Shown: positions 1-5,295 of the stretch, in pieces | How the letters are laid out: the number at the start of each line of letters is the position of its first letter | How positions within the stretch are numbered: the stretch's first letter is position 1 | From: Treponema sp. | GTDB taxonomy: Bacteria > Spirochaetota > Spirochaetia > Treponematales > Breznakiellaceae | Direction of reading: 5' to 3' | Assembly (NCBI GenBank): GCA_031255815.1 | Contig: JAIRRU010000163.1 | Span: forward strand, 1 to 9,062 | DNA length: 9,062 nucleotides | Translations under genes and position numbers: made by a program | The notes under the pieces: model-generated | What the model was told of the DNA's origin: nothing | What the model saw: only the letters and a program-made list of their open reading frames with translations | Databases searched by the model: none

Positions 1-11
1 TTCGCAGCGAA

Positions 12-82
12 GGGTTTAATACCCAAGAGCCCGCTCACCGGTTCGCGGGGGAGCTTTAGGGCGTTCTTAAGGTATTAAACCC
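12..82. repeat. 12-bp perfect inverted repeat with structured interior
   Basis: GGGTTTAATACC at 12-23 is the exact reverse complement of GGTATTAAACCC at 71-82, with 47 bases between. The interior carries a smaller stem (CCCGC 30-34 with GCGGG 45-49). Just left, TTCGC-A-GCGAA at 1-11 is itself a small palindrome and abuts the first arm, so the window may start in the middle of a longer palindrome centred near base 6. No protein is encoded here. Nested palindromes like this are typical of mobile-element ends or of small palindromic repeat families; which one cannot be told from a single, cut copy. Confidence 0.6.
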
Positions 83-87
83 TGAGT

Positions 88-270
88 CTAACCACCTCGG
101 GAGAACAACATACCTCGCCCTTCAGGGCGAGGTTGTTGATTCTTGTATTCGCCGTGAGAATAGTCCATAAACAACGCTTTTGTCAATTTTCCGTTATTGA
201 GTATGTCTTTACCTCTTTCGTTGACAATTTTCCGAGCCGGTTTGACAAAATCTTCGTCCATGTCCGGCAC
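88..270 (-). pseudogene. Truncated N-terminal fragment of an unknown protein
   Basis: The frame opens with GTG at 270 (an ATG at 261 is an alternative) preceded by AAAGGA, two bases after the stop of the methyltransferase gene, so the pair may have been co-transcribed. About 44 residues look like real protein: charged, helical, with ...LTKALFMDYSHGEYKN near residues 29-45. After that the translation is of the 106-138 hairpin (residues such as QQPRPEGRG) and it stops at 88. The simplest reading is an N-terminal gene remnant cut by an inserted repeat element, with the rest lost or displaced to the left of the window. I do not recognise the family. It could alternatively be a short genuine 60-residue gene, which I consider less likely. 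Confidence 0.4.
106..138. repeat. Long hairpin, probable end of an inserted repeat or IS element
   Basis: ACCTCGCCCT (112-121) and AGGGCGAGGT (124-133) are perfect reverse complements separated by only two bases. The stem continues outward as CAACA (106-110) with TGTTG (134-138), leaving one bulged T at 111, for 15 pairs in total. There is no T-run after either arm, so it is not a standard intrinsic terminator. It lies exactly where the minus-strand reading frame at 270-88 stops looking like protein. Such short-loop GC-rich hairpins are known at the ends of IS200/IS605-type elements and of palindromic repeats; this assignment is inference. Confidence 0.6.
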
Positions 271-271
271 C

Positions 272-1399
272 TTATCCTTTCATAAAATTTTTGTCAATGA
301 GTTGTCCGGAAACTTCAGTTTTTGAAACAGCCGCTTGCCTTTCAAAGACGTAGCATACCGGTATCCGGCGGTTCCGGAAATCCTCGTCCCGCAGTTTTTC
401 TGTCATGTCGGTAAGCCCGGTGCCGGGAAAATCCCGCTCCGCAAGCTTGAAGCCCCTGGCGTTCACGCTGAGCCAGAGCCTTCCCCCCGGGGCAAGAAGC
501 GCCAGGCAGCCTTCGATAAGTTCCCGCTGATCCCGCCTGATATCCAGGGTGCGATCCATTTTCTTTGAGTTGGAAAAGGTCGGCGGATCCAGAACGATAA
601 GATCCCAGGTTTTGCCCTGCCTCCGCTTTTCTTCGAGGAAGCGGAAAACATCGGCGCGGATAAAACGGAAAGGCCGCTCCCTCCCCGTGCCCCCATCAAG
701 GCCGTTCAGGGCGAAGTTCCGCCTGCCCCAGTCCAGGTAGGTTCCGGAAAGATCCACCGAGTCCACCCCGGCCGCCTTCCCCGCCGCGGCGTAGACGGAG
801 AGGGAACAGGTGTAGGCAAAAAGGTTGAGCACCTTTTTCCCCGCCGCCTCTTCCCGGATCTTTGCCCGCAGGAGCCGCCGATCCGGGAAGATCCCCGTGT
901 CCAGGTAATCCGAAAGATTCACCAGGAACCTCAGCCCCCCTTCCGCCGCCTCAAGGCCCGCCCGCTCTCTGCCCAATTTCCCGTACTGATCCCTTCCCCG
1001 CTGGGGTTTCCTTTCTTTGATGAACACGCGGTTTTTCGCTATGCCCAGGGCCAGGGAGGCGGCCTCGCGCATCCGGCTAAGCCAGGCCCCTTCCTCCGCC
1101 TCGTCCTTTTCGTAGGGCCGCTTGTAGACAGCCCCGGCCAGGGCCGCCCCTCCGGCGGGGATCGCCGCCCCCCTCCGGGGATCCGCCCGGTCTCCGGGAG
1201 GCAGGGCCTCGTAATAATCCAGCGTAAGGGGGATCTCCGGAATGTCCCGGTCGTAGAGCCGGAAAAAGCCCGCCCCGCACCGTTTCGCCCATCTGGCAAG
1301 GTGGCGGTAGCGCTTCCGCAGCCGGTTGGCGAACATTTCCGCCTGGGCTTCAAGCCGGGCCGATCCGGGCGCGCCCTGCTCAGACGGGAACATCCGCAT
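272..1399 (-). CDS. rlmK: RlmK-type 23S rRNA (guanine-N7) methyltransferase, stand-alone
   Basis: Class I SAM-dependent rRNA methyltransferase matching the C-terminal (RlmK) half of E. coli RlmL, which makes m7G2069 in 23S rRNA. From the ATG at 1399 the product is 375 residues. Visible landmarks are FANRLRKR and RLYDRDIPE near the N-terminus (the linker shared with RlmL), VNLSDYLDTGIFPDRR, SAM-binding motif I LNLFAYTCSLSVYAA (about 191-205), the acidic VDLSGTYLDW segment, and catalytic motif IV LDPPTFSNSKKM (about 270-281). The THUMP/RlmL half (m2G2445) is absent. The start is uncertain: TTG at 1468 and ATGs at 1393 and 1336 share the frame; homology begins near the last, which has AGGCGG just upstream. 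The C-terminus carries about 20 extra residues beyond the usual end. Family assignment is firm; the exact modified base is inferred from the family. Confidence 0.85.
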   Translation of the reverse strand: MRMFPSEQGAPGSARLEAQAEMFANRLRKRYRHLARWAKRCGAGFFRLYDRDIPEIPLTLDYYEALPPGDRADPRRGAAIPAGGAALAGAVYKRPYEKDEAEEGAWLSRMREAASLALGIAKNRVFIKERKPQRGRDQYGKLGRERAGLEAAEGGLRFLVNLSDYLDTGIFPDRRLLRAKIREEAAGKKVLNLFAYTCSLSVYAAAGKAAGVDSVDLSGTYLDWGRRNFALNGLDGGTGRERPFRFIRADVFRFLEEKRRQGKTWDLIVLDPPTFSNSKKMDRTLDIRRDQRELIEGCLALLAPGGRLWLSVNARGFKLAERDFPGTGLTDMTEKLRDEDFRNRRIPVCYVFERQAAVSKTEVSGQLIDKNFMKG

Positions 1400-1693
1400 C
1401 CGTCTGTTTTGCCCGCCCCCCAACGCGGGGCGCGGCGCAAGCGGAGGAAAGCCCCCCCTTCCGGACAAGCAGGCCTGGCGGCCTGAGTTTTACGCCCGTT
1501 GAATTCCAGATAGCCTCTCTGCCCGCCTTAACCACAATACACCCCTATGCCTTTGCCGGGTTTACGGGCTTTTTCCAAAACCCGCCCGGAGCGGAAACCC
1601 CGTTCCGCTGAAACGATAAAATCAAACCGGTAAAAGAGTCAAGAAAACAGCGGGCGGCGGTTTAACATTCAACTCCGGACAACCGTGAATATT

Positions 1694-1729
1694 GAAGCCG
1701 GGGCGGCTGTTCGCCGGGAACCCGGCTTC
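1694..1729. other. 9-bp stem-loop upstream of the PBP-like gene
   Basis: GAAGCCGGG (1694-1702) pairs perfectly with CCCGGCTTC (1721-1729) around an 18-base loop. The 3' arm can instead pair with GCCGGG at 1713-1718 over a two-base loop, so two mutually exclusive folds exist. There is no U-run, so a classical terminator is unlikely. It lies about 65 bases before the ATG at 1795, upstream of the candidate promoter. Role unknown. Confidence 0.35.
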
Positions 1730-1753
1730 TTGAACGAGTCTGCCGGCCCCGGT

Positions 1754-1783
1754 TTGCACAGGGGCCGCCTGTTGGTTTAAAAT
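1754..1783 (+). promoter_or_regulatory. Weak candidate sigma-70 promoter for the PBP-like gene
   Basis: TTGCAC at 1754-1759 and TAAAAT at 1778-1783 are separated by 18 bases. The -10 box matches consensus at five of six positions, the -35 at only three. The ATG at 1795 lies just 12 bases after the -10, which would give an almost leaderless message and fits the absence of a good ribosome site (only AGAAAG before the ATG). Tentative. Confidence 0.25.
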
Positions 1784-1794
1784 ACAGAAAGCCT

Positions 1795-2682
1795 ATGAGG
1801 ATCCGCAAAAGCCTTTTTTTTCCTGTTGTTTTAGCGTGCCTCATGCTTGGCCTTGGCGCCGCGGCGGGGATCTTTCTTACCCGCGCCCCGGTTCTGGTGC
1901 TGGGCGATCTTTTCTTCGATACCCTTTACGGCCCGCGGAGAGCTTTGCTGCGGCAGGCGGGGGCCTCCCTGCGGCTCTTTCGCCCGGTTAAGAAGGTGAC
2001 GGTTGCCGAAAACACCGGCCCCGACGCGGTTATTTTCGCCCTGGAGGAGGCATCTTCCCGGCCCTGGGCGGTATTGGCCCCCTACCGCCATGCCCAGGGC
2101 CTGCGGCGTTACGCGGAACAGCATCCGGAAATAACGGCGCTTATTTTGGGAGGCCGGGAAAACTTCCGGGAAGGGCAGCTCCTGAGCCTCGCGGCGGATA
2201 CCCGGCTTGATTCCTACCGGGCGGGCCGTTCCGCGGCGTTTTTCGCCCGTGAAAAGGAAGGGCAAATCCTGGTTCTCCAGGAGGAACGGGATTTTCCGGT
2301 AAACCGGGACGCCTTCCAGGCCGGCCTGCTGGCGGAAAACTGCGCTGTAAACCCCCTCTATATGAGCGGCTATACGGAATACCCCGACTATGATAACCTT
2401 TCCTGCGTCGTATTGGGGGGCAATGCCCAGGCCTTCCTGAGCCGGAACCGTACCGTGCCGGTTATTCTCTTTTCATGGCTGGATCCGGCGTTCTCCCCGG
2501 CTAACGTTAAACTTATTTTCGACGATTCCCCCTGGGGAATACCGGTAGAGGCTTTCCAATCCGCCGTGGAAGCGGGGGAAGGGCCGGTTCCTTCGGGCAT
2601 TACCGTTTTTTCCGGAAGAATAGGGCGGCGGGATCTGCTGGAAAAGATAAAAACGGTTGTAAGGGAGGGCATTGTCGAATAG
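1795..2682 (+). CDS. Membrane-anchored protein with PBP type 1-like domain
   Basis: The 295-residue product starts with a basic n-region (MRIRK) and a hydrophobic segment at about 7-28, acting as an uncleaved anchor or signal peptide, so the body should be periplasmic. The rest alternates short hydrophobic strands and helices. The stretch DTRLDSYRAGRSAAFF (135-150), then EGQILVLQEE (155-164) and RDAFQAGL (171-178) has the layout of type 1 periplasmic binding proteins such as the BMP/LacI families (residue D..R.G..AA, strand, then R.AF..GL). This fold call is inference from pattern; ligand and function are unknown. No lipobox is convincing. It lies 150 bases before the first FlaA-family gene on the same strand, but that gene has its own strong promoter. 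No recognisable permease or ATPase genes are adjacent, so a stand-alone sensor or structural role is as likely as transport. Confidence 0.65.
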   Translation: MRIRKSLFFPVVLACLMLGLGAAAGIFLTRAPVLVLGDLFFDTLYGPRRALLRQAGASLRLFRPVKKVTVAENTGPDAVIFALEEASSRPWAVLAPYRHAQGLRRYAEQHPEITALILGGRENFREGQLLSLAADTRLDSYRAGRSAAFFAREKEGQILVLQEERDFPVNRDAFQAGLLAENCAVNPLYMSGYTEYPDYDNLSCVVLGGNAQAFLSRNRTVPVILFSWLDPAFSPANVKLIFDDSPWGIPVEAFQSAVEAGEGPVPSGITVFSGRIGRRDLLEKIKTVVREGIVE

Positions 2683-2759
2683 AATAAAGGTAACTGTTCA
2701 TCCGCCTGCGGGGGATAGAGAGAATAAGCAAAGAAAAGAGCGGGAAAATCTGGTGAACA

Positions 2760-2788
2760 TTGACAAAGATACCGATAAGAATTATAAT
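2760..2788 (+). promoter_or_regulatory. Perfect-consensus sigma-70 promoter of the FlaA gene pair
   Basis: TTGACA at 2760-2765 and TATAAT at 2783-2788 match the E. coli consensus at all 12 positions, with the optimal 17-base spacer. Transcription should start near 2795, giving a leader of roughly 38 bases before the ATG at 2833. The spacer contains ACCGATAA (2771-2778), seven of eight positions of the sigma-28 (FliA) -10 element GCCGATAA, but no TAAA-type -35 is found at the right distance. The region is AT-richer than its surroundings. High expression of the two downstream sheath-type proteins is the natural inference. Confidence 0.85.
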
Positions 2789-2832
2789 CGTCCTAGAACT
2801 CGTTTCCAGGGATAGGAATAAGGAGTAGTTTG

Positions 2833-3609
2833 ATGAAACAGGGTAGTTTCAGGGCTGTTTGTGTTGTTCTTTTGGCATGCGCGGTTGTCATTTCAGCCTA
2901 TGGCGATGAAAGAACGGTCAATTCCGAAGCTGTCATAATAGAATCCTTTGATGGCGATACCACTCACGAGTGGACCGTGGAAGGAAGGGCCAGTTCCTAC
3001 GAATTCGACTGGAACAAAGACGCCAGTAAATTCGCGACGGTGCTTGACGGGGATGAGTATCCCAAGCTCACCTATGTTCCGGCATGGCCTCAGGCGCTGT
3101 TCGGCAACAACCGGCAGGGCAATGATTATAAGAGCCTGGGTATCTGGGGCCGTTTCGACCGCCGGGGTTACAACTGGATAGACGTGTATCCGGTGGAAGT
3201 CGGAACCGACACCCCCTTTGAGATCCCCCTGCCGGGCCGGGTGCAGTACCTGGATATGTGGGTGTGGGGCTCCAACCTCCAGTTTTCTATCGAGGCCTTT
3301 GTCCGGGACTACCAGGGGGTTGTCCATACGCTCAAGCTGGGGGATATTTCCTATACGGGCTGGAAGAACCTGCGGGTGTCCATTCCCAGCGCGATTCGGC
3401 AGAGCAAGCGGGTGCTTCCCCATTACGCGGGCCTCCAGTTTGTAAAATTCCGGATATGGACCCAGCCCTACGAAAGGGTGGATGATTTCTATATTTATTT
3501 CGATCAGTTCAAGATAGTAACCGATACCTTTGAGTCCTTCTTTGATGGCGATGAGCTGGCGGATCCTGAGCATGTGCAGGAACTCTGGGCAGTATCGGGC
3601 AATAATTAA
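2833..3609 (+). CDS. flaA: FlaA-family flagellar filament outer-layer protein (first of pair)
   Basis: FlaA proteins coat the FlaB core of spirochaete periplasmic flagella. The 258-residue product has a Sec signal peptide (hydrophobic 8-22, likely cleavage near SAYG/DE at 24) and a beta-rich body full of aromatic residues. Family-like segments are ESFDGDTTHEW (37-47), YLDMWVWGSNLQFSIEAFVRDYQG (139-162), GWKNLRVSIP (166-175) and DDFYIYFDQFKIVTDTF (207-223); the last two recur in the second gene. ATG at 2833 is chosen because AAGGAG (2820-2825) lies seven bases before it; an in-frame TTG at 2830 is too close. The stop overlaps the ribosome site of the next gene, so the two are co-transcribed and probably coupled. 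It is more divergent than its partner, so it may be a FlaA-like paralogue rather than the principal sheath subunit. Confidence 0.8.
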   Translation: MKQGSFRAVCVVLLACAVVISAYGDERTVNSEAVIIESFDGDTTHEWTVEGRASSYEFDWNKDASKFATVLDGDEYPKLTYVPAWPQALFGNNRQGNDYKSLGIWGRFDRRGYNWIDVYPVEVGTDTPFEIPLPGRVQYLDMWVWGSNLQFSIEAFVRDYQGVVHTLKLGDISYTGWKNLRVSIPSAIRQSKRVLPHYAGLQFVKFRIWTQPYERVDDFYIYFDQFKIVTDTFESFFDGDELADPEHVQELWAVSGNN

Positions 3610-3620
3610 GGAGGCTGGCC

Positions 3621-4346
3621 GTGAAACGTTTTGTATTGGTTGTCTTAATTTTGGGGCTTACTGGTTTCTTGTTTGCCCAGGAGGGCATCGAGGTAGGGGC
3701 AACGGATCCTGAGCGGCTGAGCATCGACTCGGCCCAGCAGCTTTTAAAAGAAATTTCCGTTGATAAATTTGAAAAAGACGGTTACTGGCACTCGGCCATG
3801 TCTTCGGATAACGGCTACGTTACGACCCGCCTCTTTGAAGGCGCCCCCGCCGGAAAGGAAGCTTTGGCGGAGGAGGAAGGGCTTGATATTCCCGACCGTT
3901 ATGTTTTGGGCAGCCGGGTCGATTTTCTCCACCGGGGCCATACCAGTTTTACCCTTTTTCCCCAGCGCCCCATCCCGATAGAGGGGATTACCAAGACCGT
4001 GTCGGTATGGGCTGTAGGCCGGAATTACAATCACGAACTGTACCTCCTGGTTCAGGACTTTTTTGGCCGTCCCTTCGAACTCTACATGGGTAAACTGAAT
4101 TTCCAGGGCTGGAAGCAGCTTACCGTGGCGATCCCCCCCCAGGCGGAGGATGGTCGGAACGGCATTGTCCAGCGGAATTACCACTACAACAACAACCTGG
4201 GAATCAAAATTACCGGATTAATGATCAAATGCGACCCTCTGGAAGCTTTTGGCAGTTACTACGTATATTTTGACGATCTGCGGGCGGTTACCGACCTCTT
4301 TGCCGAGGATAACCGGGACGAAGATGATATGAACGACACCTGGTAA
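3621..4346 (+). CDS. flaA: FlaA-family flagellar filament outer-layer protein (second of pair)
   Basis: 241 residues with a signal peptide ending LFA/QEG at 19-20, then a helical stretch (35-50) and a beta-rich FlaA body. Recognisable parts are YVLGSRVDFLHRGHTSFTLFP (94-114), ITKTVSVWAVGRNYNHELYLLVQDFFGRPFEL (123-154), GWKQLTVAIPP (163-173) and GSYYVYFDDLRAVTDLF (211-227), ending in an acidic tail. This pattern is typical of treponemal FlaA proteins. Translation begins at GTG 3621; AAGGAGG at 3608-3614 uses the last two bases of the upstream stop codon and leaves six bases to the start, indicating translational coupling. A strong terminator follows at once, so the transcription unit is these two genes. 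T. pallidum also carries a tandem FlaA-like pair apart from its main flaA (recalled, not checked). Confidence 0.87.
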   Translation: MKRFVLVVLILGLTGFLFAQEGIEVGATDPERLSIDSAQQLLKEISVDKFEKDGYWHSAMSSDNGYVTTRLFEGAPAGKEALAEEEGLDIPDRYVLGSRVDFLHRGHTSFTLFPQRPIPIEGITKTVSVWAVGRNYNHELYLLVQDFFGRPFELYMGKLNFQGWKQLTVAIPPQAEDGRNGIVQRNYHYNNNLGIKITGLMIKCDPLEAFGSYYVYFDDLRAVTDLFAEDNRDEDDMNDTW

Positions 4347-4363
4347 AAAGGGCGGCGGTTCGG

Positions 4364-4400
4364 AAGGGGCAATGGCTTTGGCTCATTGCCCTTTTTTTTT
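4364..4400 (+). terminator. Intrinsic terminator after the FlaA pair
   Basis: GGGCAATG (4367-4374) pairs perfectly with CATTGCCC (4384-4391) around a nine-base loop and is followed by nine Ts (4392-4400); AAG at 4364-4366 can extend the stem into the T-run. The hairpin begins about 20 bases after the FlaA stop codon. On the opposite strand the same bases contain the last codons and TGA stop (4383-4385) of the convergent gene, and the stem is not followed by a U-run in that direction, so efficient termination is expected only for the plus strand. Confidence 0.9.
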
Positions 4401-5081
4401 GTAGCGGTAAGCCTTCCCCTGTTTCCCCGCCCGCTGGACAGCCCCAATCCTGTTCAGCACGTAGAGGGCTTTTTGGGCCAGCGCGGGCTTGATACGGGCT
4501 TTTTCCGCCAGTTCCCGGGCGGTAAACTCCTCCCCCCGGACAAAGGGGACAAAGCGGTAGTAGTCTTTCAAACTTTCAAGGCAAAGGGAACCGTGCCAGC
4601 CGGACAGTTCCCTCCCCGCGATGCTGGCCCCCTTCCGCCGCCAGGAACCCTTTCCGTCCAGGATCCGCTTTTCCAGCACGTCGATCAGGGCAAGCTCAAT
4701 GCTCAGCCCGGGAAGGAGGGCAAGCTCCGGGGCGTAGAGGAGGTTTTTAAAGAGATCCCACTCGCTGCCCCGGCGGGGGCTTTTCCGTTTCCGGAGGCTT
4801 TCCCCTCCGGGGCCGAAGGTCTCTATGTACTTGGCAAGGATCACCGGATGGACTATCCGCACCGGCCCGCGGGCGATCAGATCCCGGATCTTGCCCCGTA
4901 AGGGGCCGAAACTCCCCGTCTGAACTTCGATAATCTCCCCCTCCCGGGTTACGGCGTCGCAGACGTAGCCGTCCAGGCTCTCCTCGGTTTTGCCGCATTC
5001 CCCGGCATAGCGGAATTTTAAGACCCGGTGGAGCGCGCTCTCCTTCCGGGTTCCGATGCTGTCTTTCCCTCTGGCGGACAT
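4383..5081 (-). CDS. Unknown protein: possible PD-(D/E)xK-like core plus winged-helix end
   Basis: 232 residues from ATG 5081; the frame is open further upstream, but that part runs through the divergent promoter region and the start of mraZ in antisense and is rejected. The N-terminal third has LHRVLKFRYA (17-26), DGYVCDAV (37-44), GEIIEVQTGSFGPLRGKIRDL (48-68) and VRIVHPV (74-80). The order D42, E52-V-Q54 then helix resembles a PD-(D/E)xK nuclease core with E-x-Q in place of E-x-K, as in some restriction enzymes; this is inference and the fold may be catalytically dead. Residues 184-232, FTARELAEKARIKPALAQKALYVLNRIGAV, look like a winged helix. The ribosome site is weak. It faces away from mraZ and converges on the FlaA pair. 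I do not know its function; a DNA-binding or DNA-processing role is the best guess. Confidence 0.7.
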   Translation of the reverse strand: MSARGKDSIGTRKESALHRVLKFRYAGECGKTEESLDGYVCDAVTREGEIIEVQTGSFGPLRGKIRDLIARGPVRIVHPVILAKYIETFGPGGESLRKRKSPRRGSEWDLFKNLLYAPELALLPGLSIELALIDVLEKRILDGKGSWRRKGASIAGRELSGWHGSLCLESLKDYYRFVPFVRGEEFTARELAEKARIKPALAQKALYVLNRIGAVQRAGKQGKAYRYKKKGQ

Positions 5082-5122
5082 AGGCCCAGCATAACTAAAT
5101 TCCCGCGGCCTAAGCAAGATTT

Positions 5123-5142
5123 TTCTATACAGCCGTATAGAA
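5123..5142. promoter_or_regulatory. Perfect 8+8 bp dyad in the divergent control region
   Basis: TTCTATAC (5123-5130) is the exact reverse complement of GTATAGAA (5135-5142), with AGCC between. Size, AT-rich arms and a four-base spacer are those of an operator for a dimeric regulator. It lies 42-61 bases before the start of the minus-strand gene (5081), where its promoter is expected, and about 50 bases from the mraZ promoter. There is no T-run directly after it, so it is unlikely to be a terminator. The regulator is unknown; the winged-helix protein of the adjacent gene is one candidate. Confidence 0.5.
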
Positions 5143-5191
5143 GATAAGAATAATTTTTTTACTTTTTGTAATATTTCCGCTGTTTTCCGCC

Positions 5192-5218
5192 TTGACCGGG
5201 AATTCATCAGATGATAAT
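5192..5218 (+). promoter_or_regulatory. Candidate promoter of the mraZ (dcw) operon
   Basis: TTGACC (5192-5197, five of six) and GATAAT (5213-5218, five of six) are separated by 15 bases, shorter than ideal. A 17-base spacing would use TAATAA at 5215-5220, a poorer match. Either would place the transcription start near 5225, inside the row of TRG boxes at 5223-5267 and about 70 bases before mraZ. The position makes regulation by MraZ plausible. Confidence 0.5.
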
Positions 5219-5222
5219 AATG

Positions 5223-5267
5223 TAGACGTGAATGGGATTTTATGGAAAACGCTAGCAATTTGTGGTA
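5223..5267 (+). promoter_or_regulatory. Five 10-bp-phased TRG boxes, probable MraZ operator
   Basis: TAGAC (5223), TGGGA (5233), TGGAA (5243), TAGCA (5253) and TGGTA (5263) begin exactly 10 bases apart. MraZ of E. coli is known to bind direct TGGGN repeats separated by five bases (a 10-base period) at its own promoter, so spacing and core fit that model; only the second box is a full TGGGN match. The row sits between the candidate -10 box and the mraZ start, as expected for repression of the whole cluster by its first product. The operator role is inference. Confidence 0.5.
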
Positions 5268-5295
5268 AAAAAGGCTAATATAAGGAAAAGGCAGT

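Larger units (their letters stand above)
1400..1794. other. Gene-poor intergenic region with hairpins
   Basis: I see no convincing gene here apart from possible upstream extensions of the methyltransferase (TTG at 1468). It holds several potential hairpins: CGGGTTT 1557-1563 with AAACCCG 1578-1584, AGCGGAA 1590-1596 with TTCCGCT 1603-1609 around a six-base loop, and GAAGCCGGG 1694-1702 with CCCGGCTTC 1721-1729, whose interior holds an overlapping alternative GCCGGG-AA-CCCGGC (1713-1726). None is followed by a clear T-run. There are no tRNA-like or rRNA-like landmarks. As it separates divergent genes it should contain both promoters; the only candidate seen is listed separately. Confidence 0.5.

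Noticed and set aside
1..138. CRISPR array
   Set aside because: The repeats are inverted, not direct, unequal in length, and lack regular spacers.
1400..1794. tRNA or other known structural RNA gene
   Set aside because: No T-arm consensus, acceptor stem or CCA-type end could be found; only simple hairpins are present.
1828..1842. Lipobox VLAC at residues 12-15 of the PBP-like protein
   Set aside because: The hydrophobic stretch before it is too short and strongly hydrophobic residues continue after the cysteine, which suits a membrane anchor rather than a lipoprotein.
1831..2265. 144-residue open frame antisense to the PBP-like gene
   Set aside because: Its translation is Arg/Gly/Pro-rich without structure, whereas the sense frame has a signal anchor and regular strand/helix pattern.
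2893..3573. 226-residue open frame antisense to the first FlaA-family gene
   Set aside because: It mirrors a gene with a signal peptide, ribosome site, strong promoter and family motifs; the antisense product shows no recognisable features.
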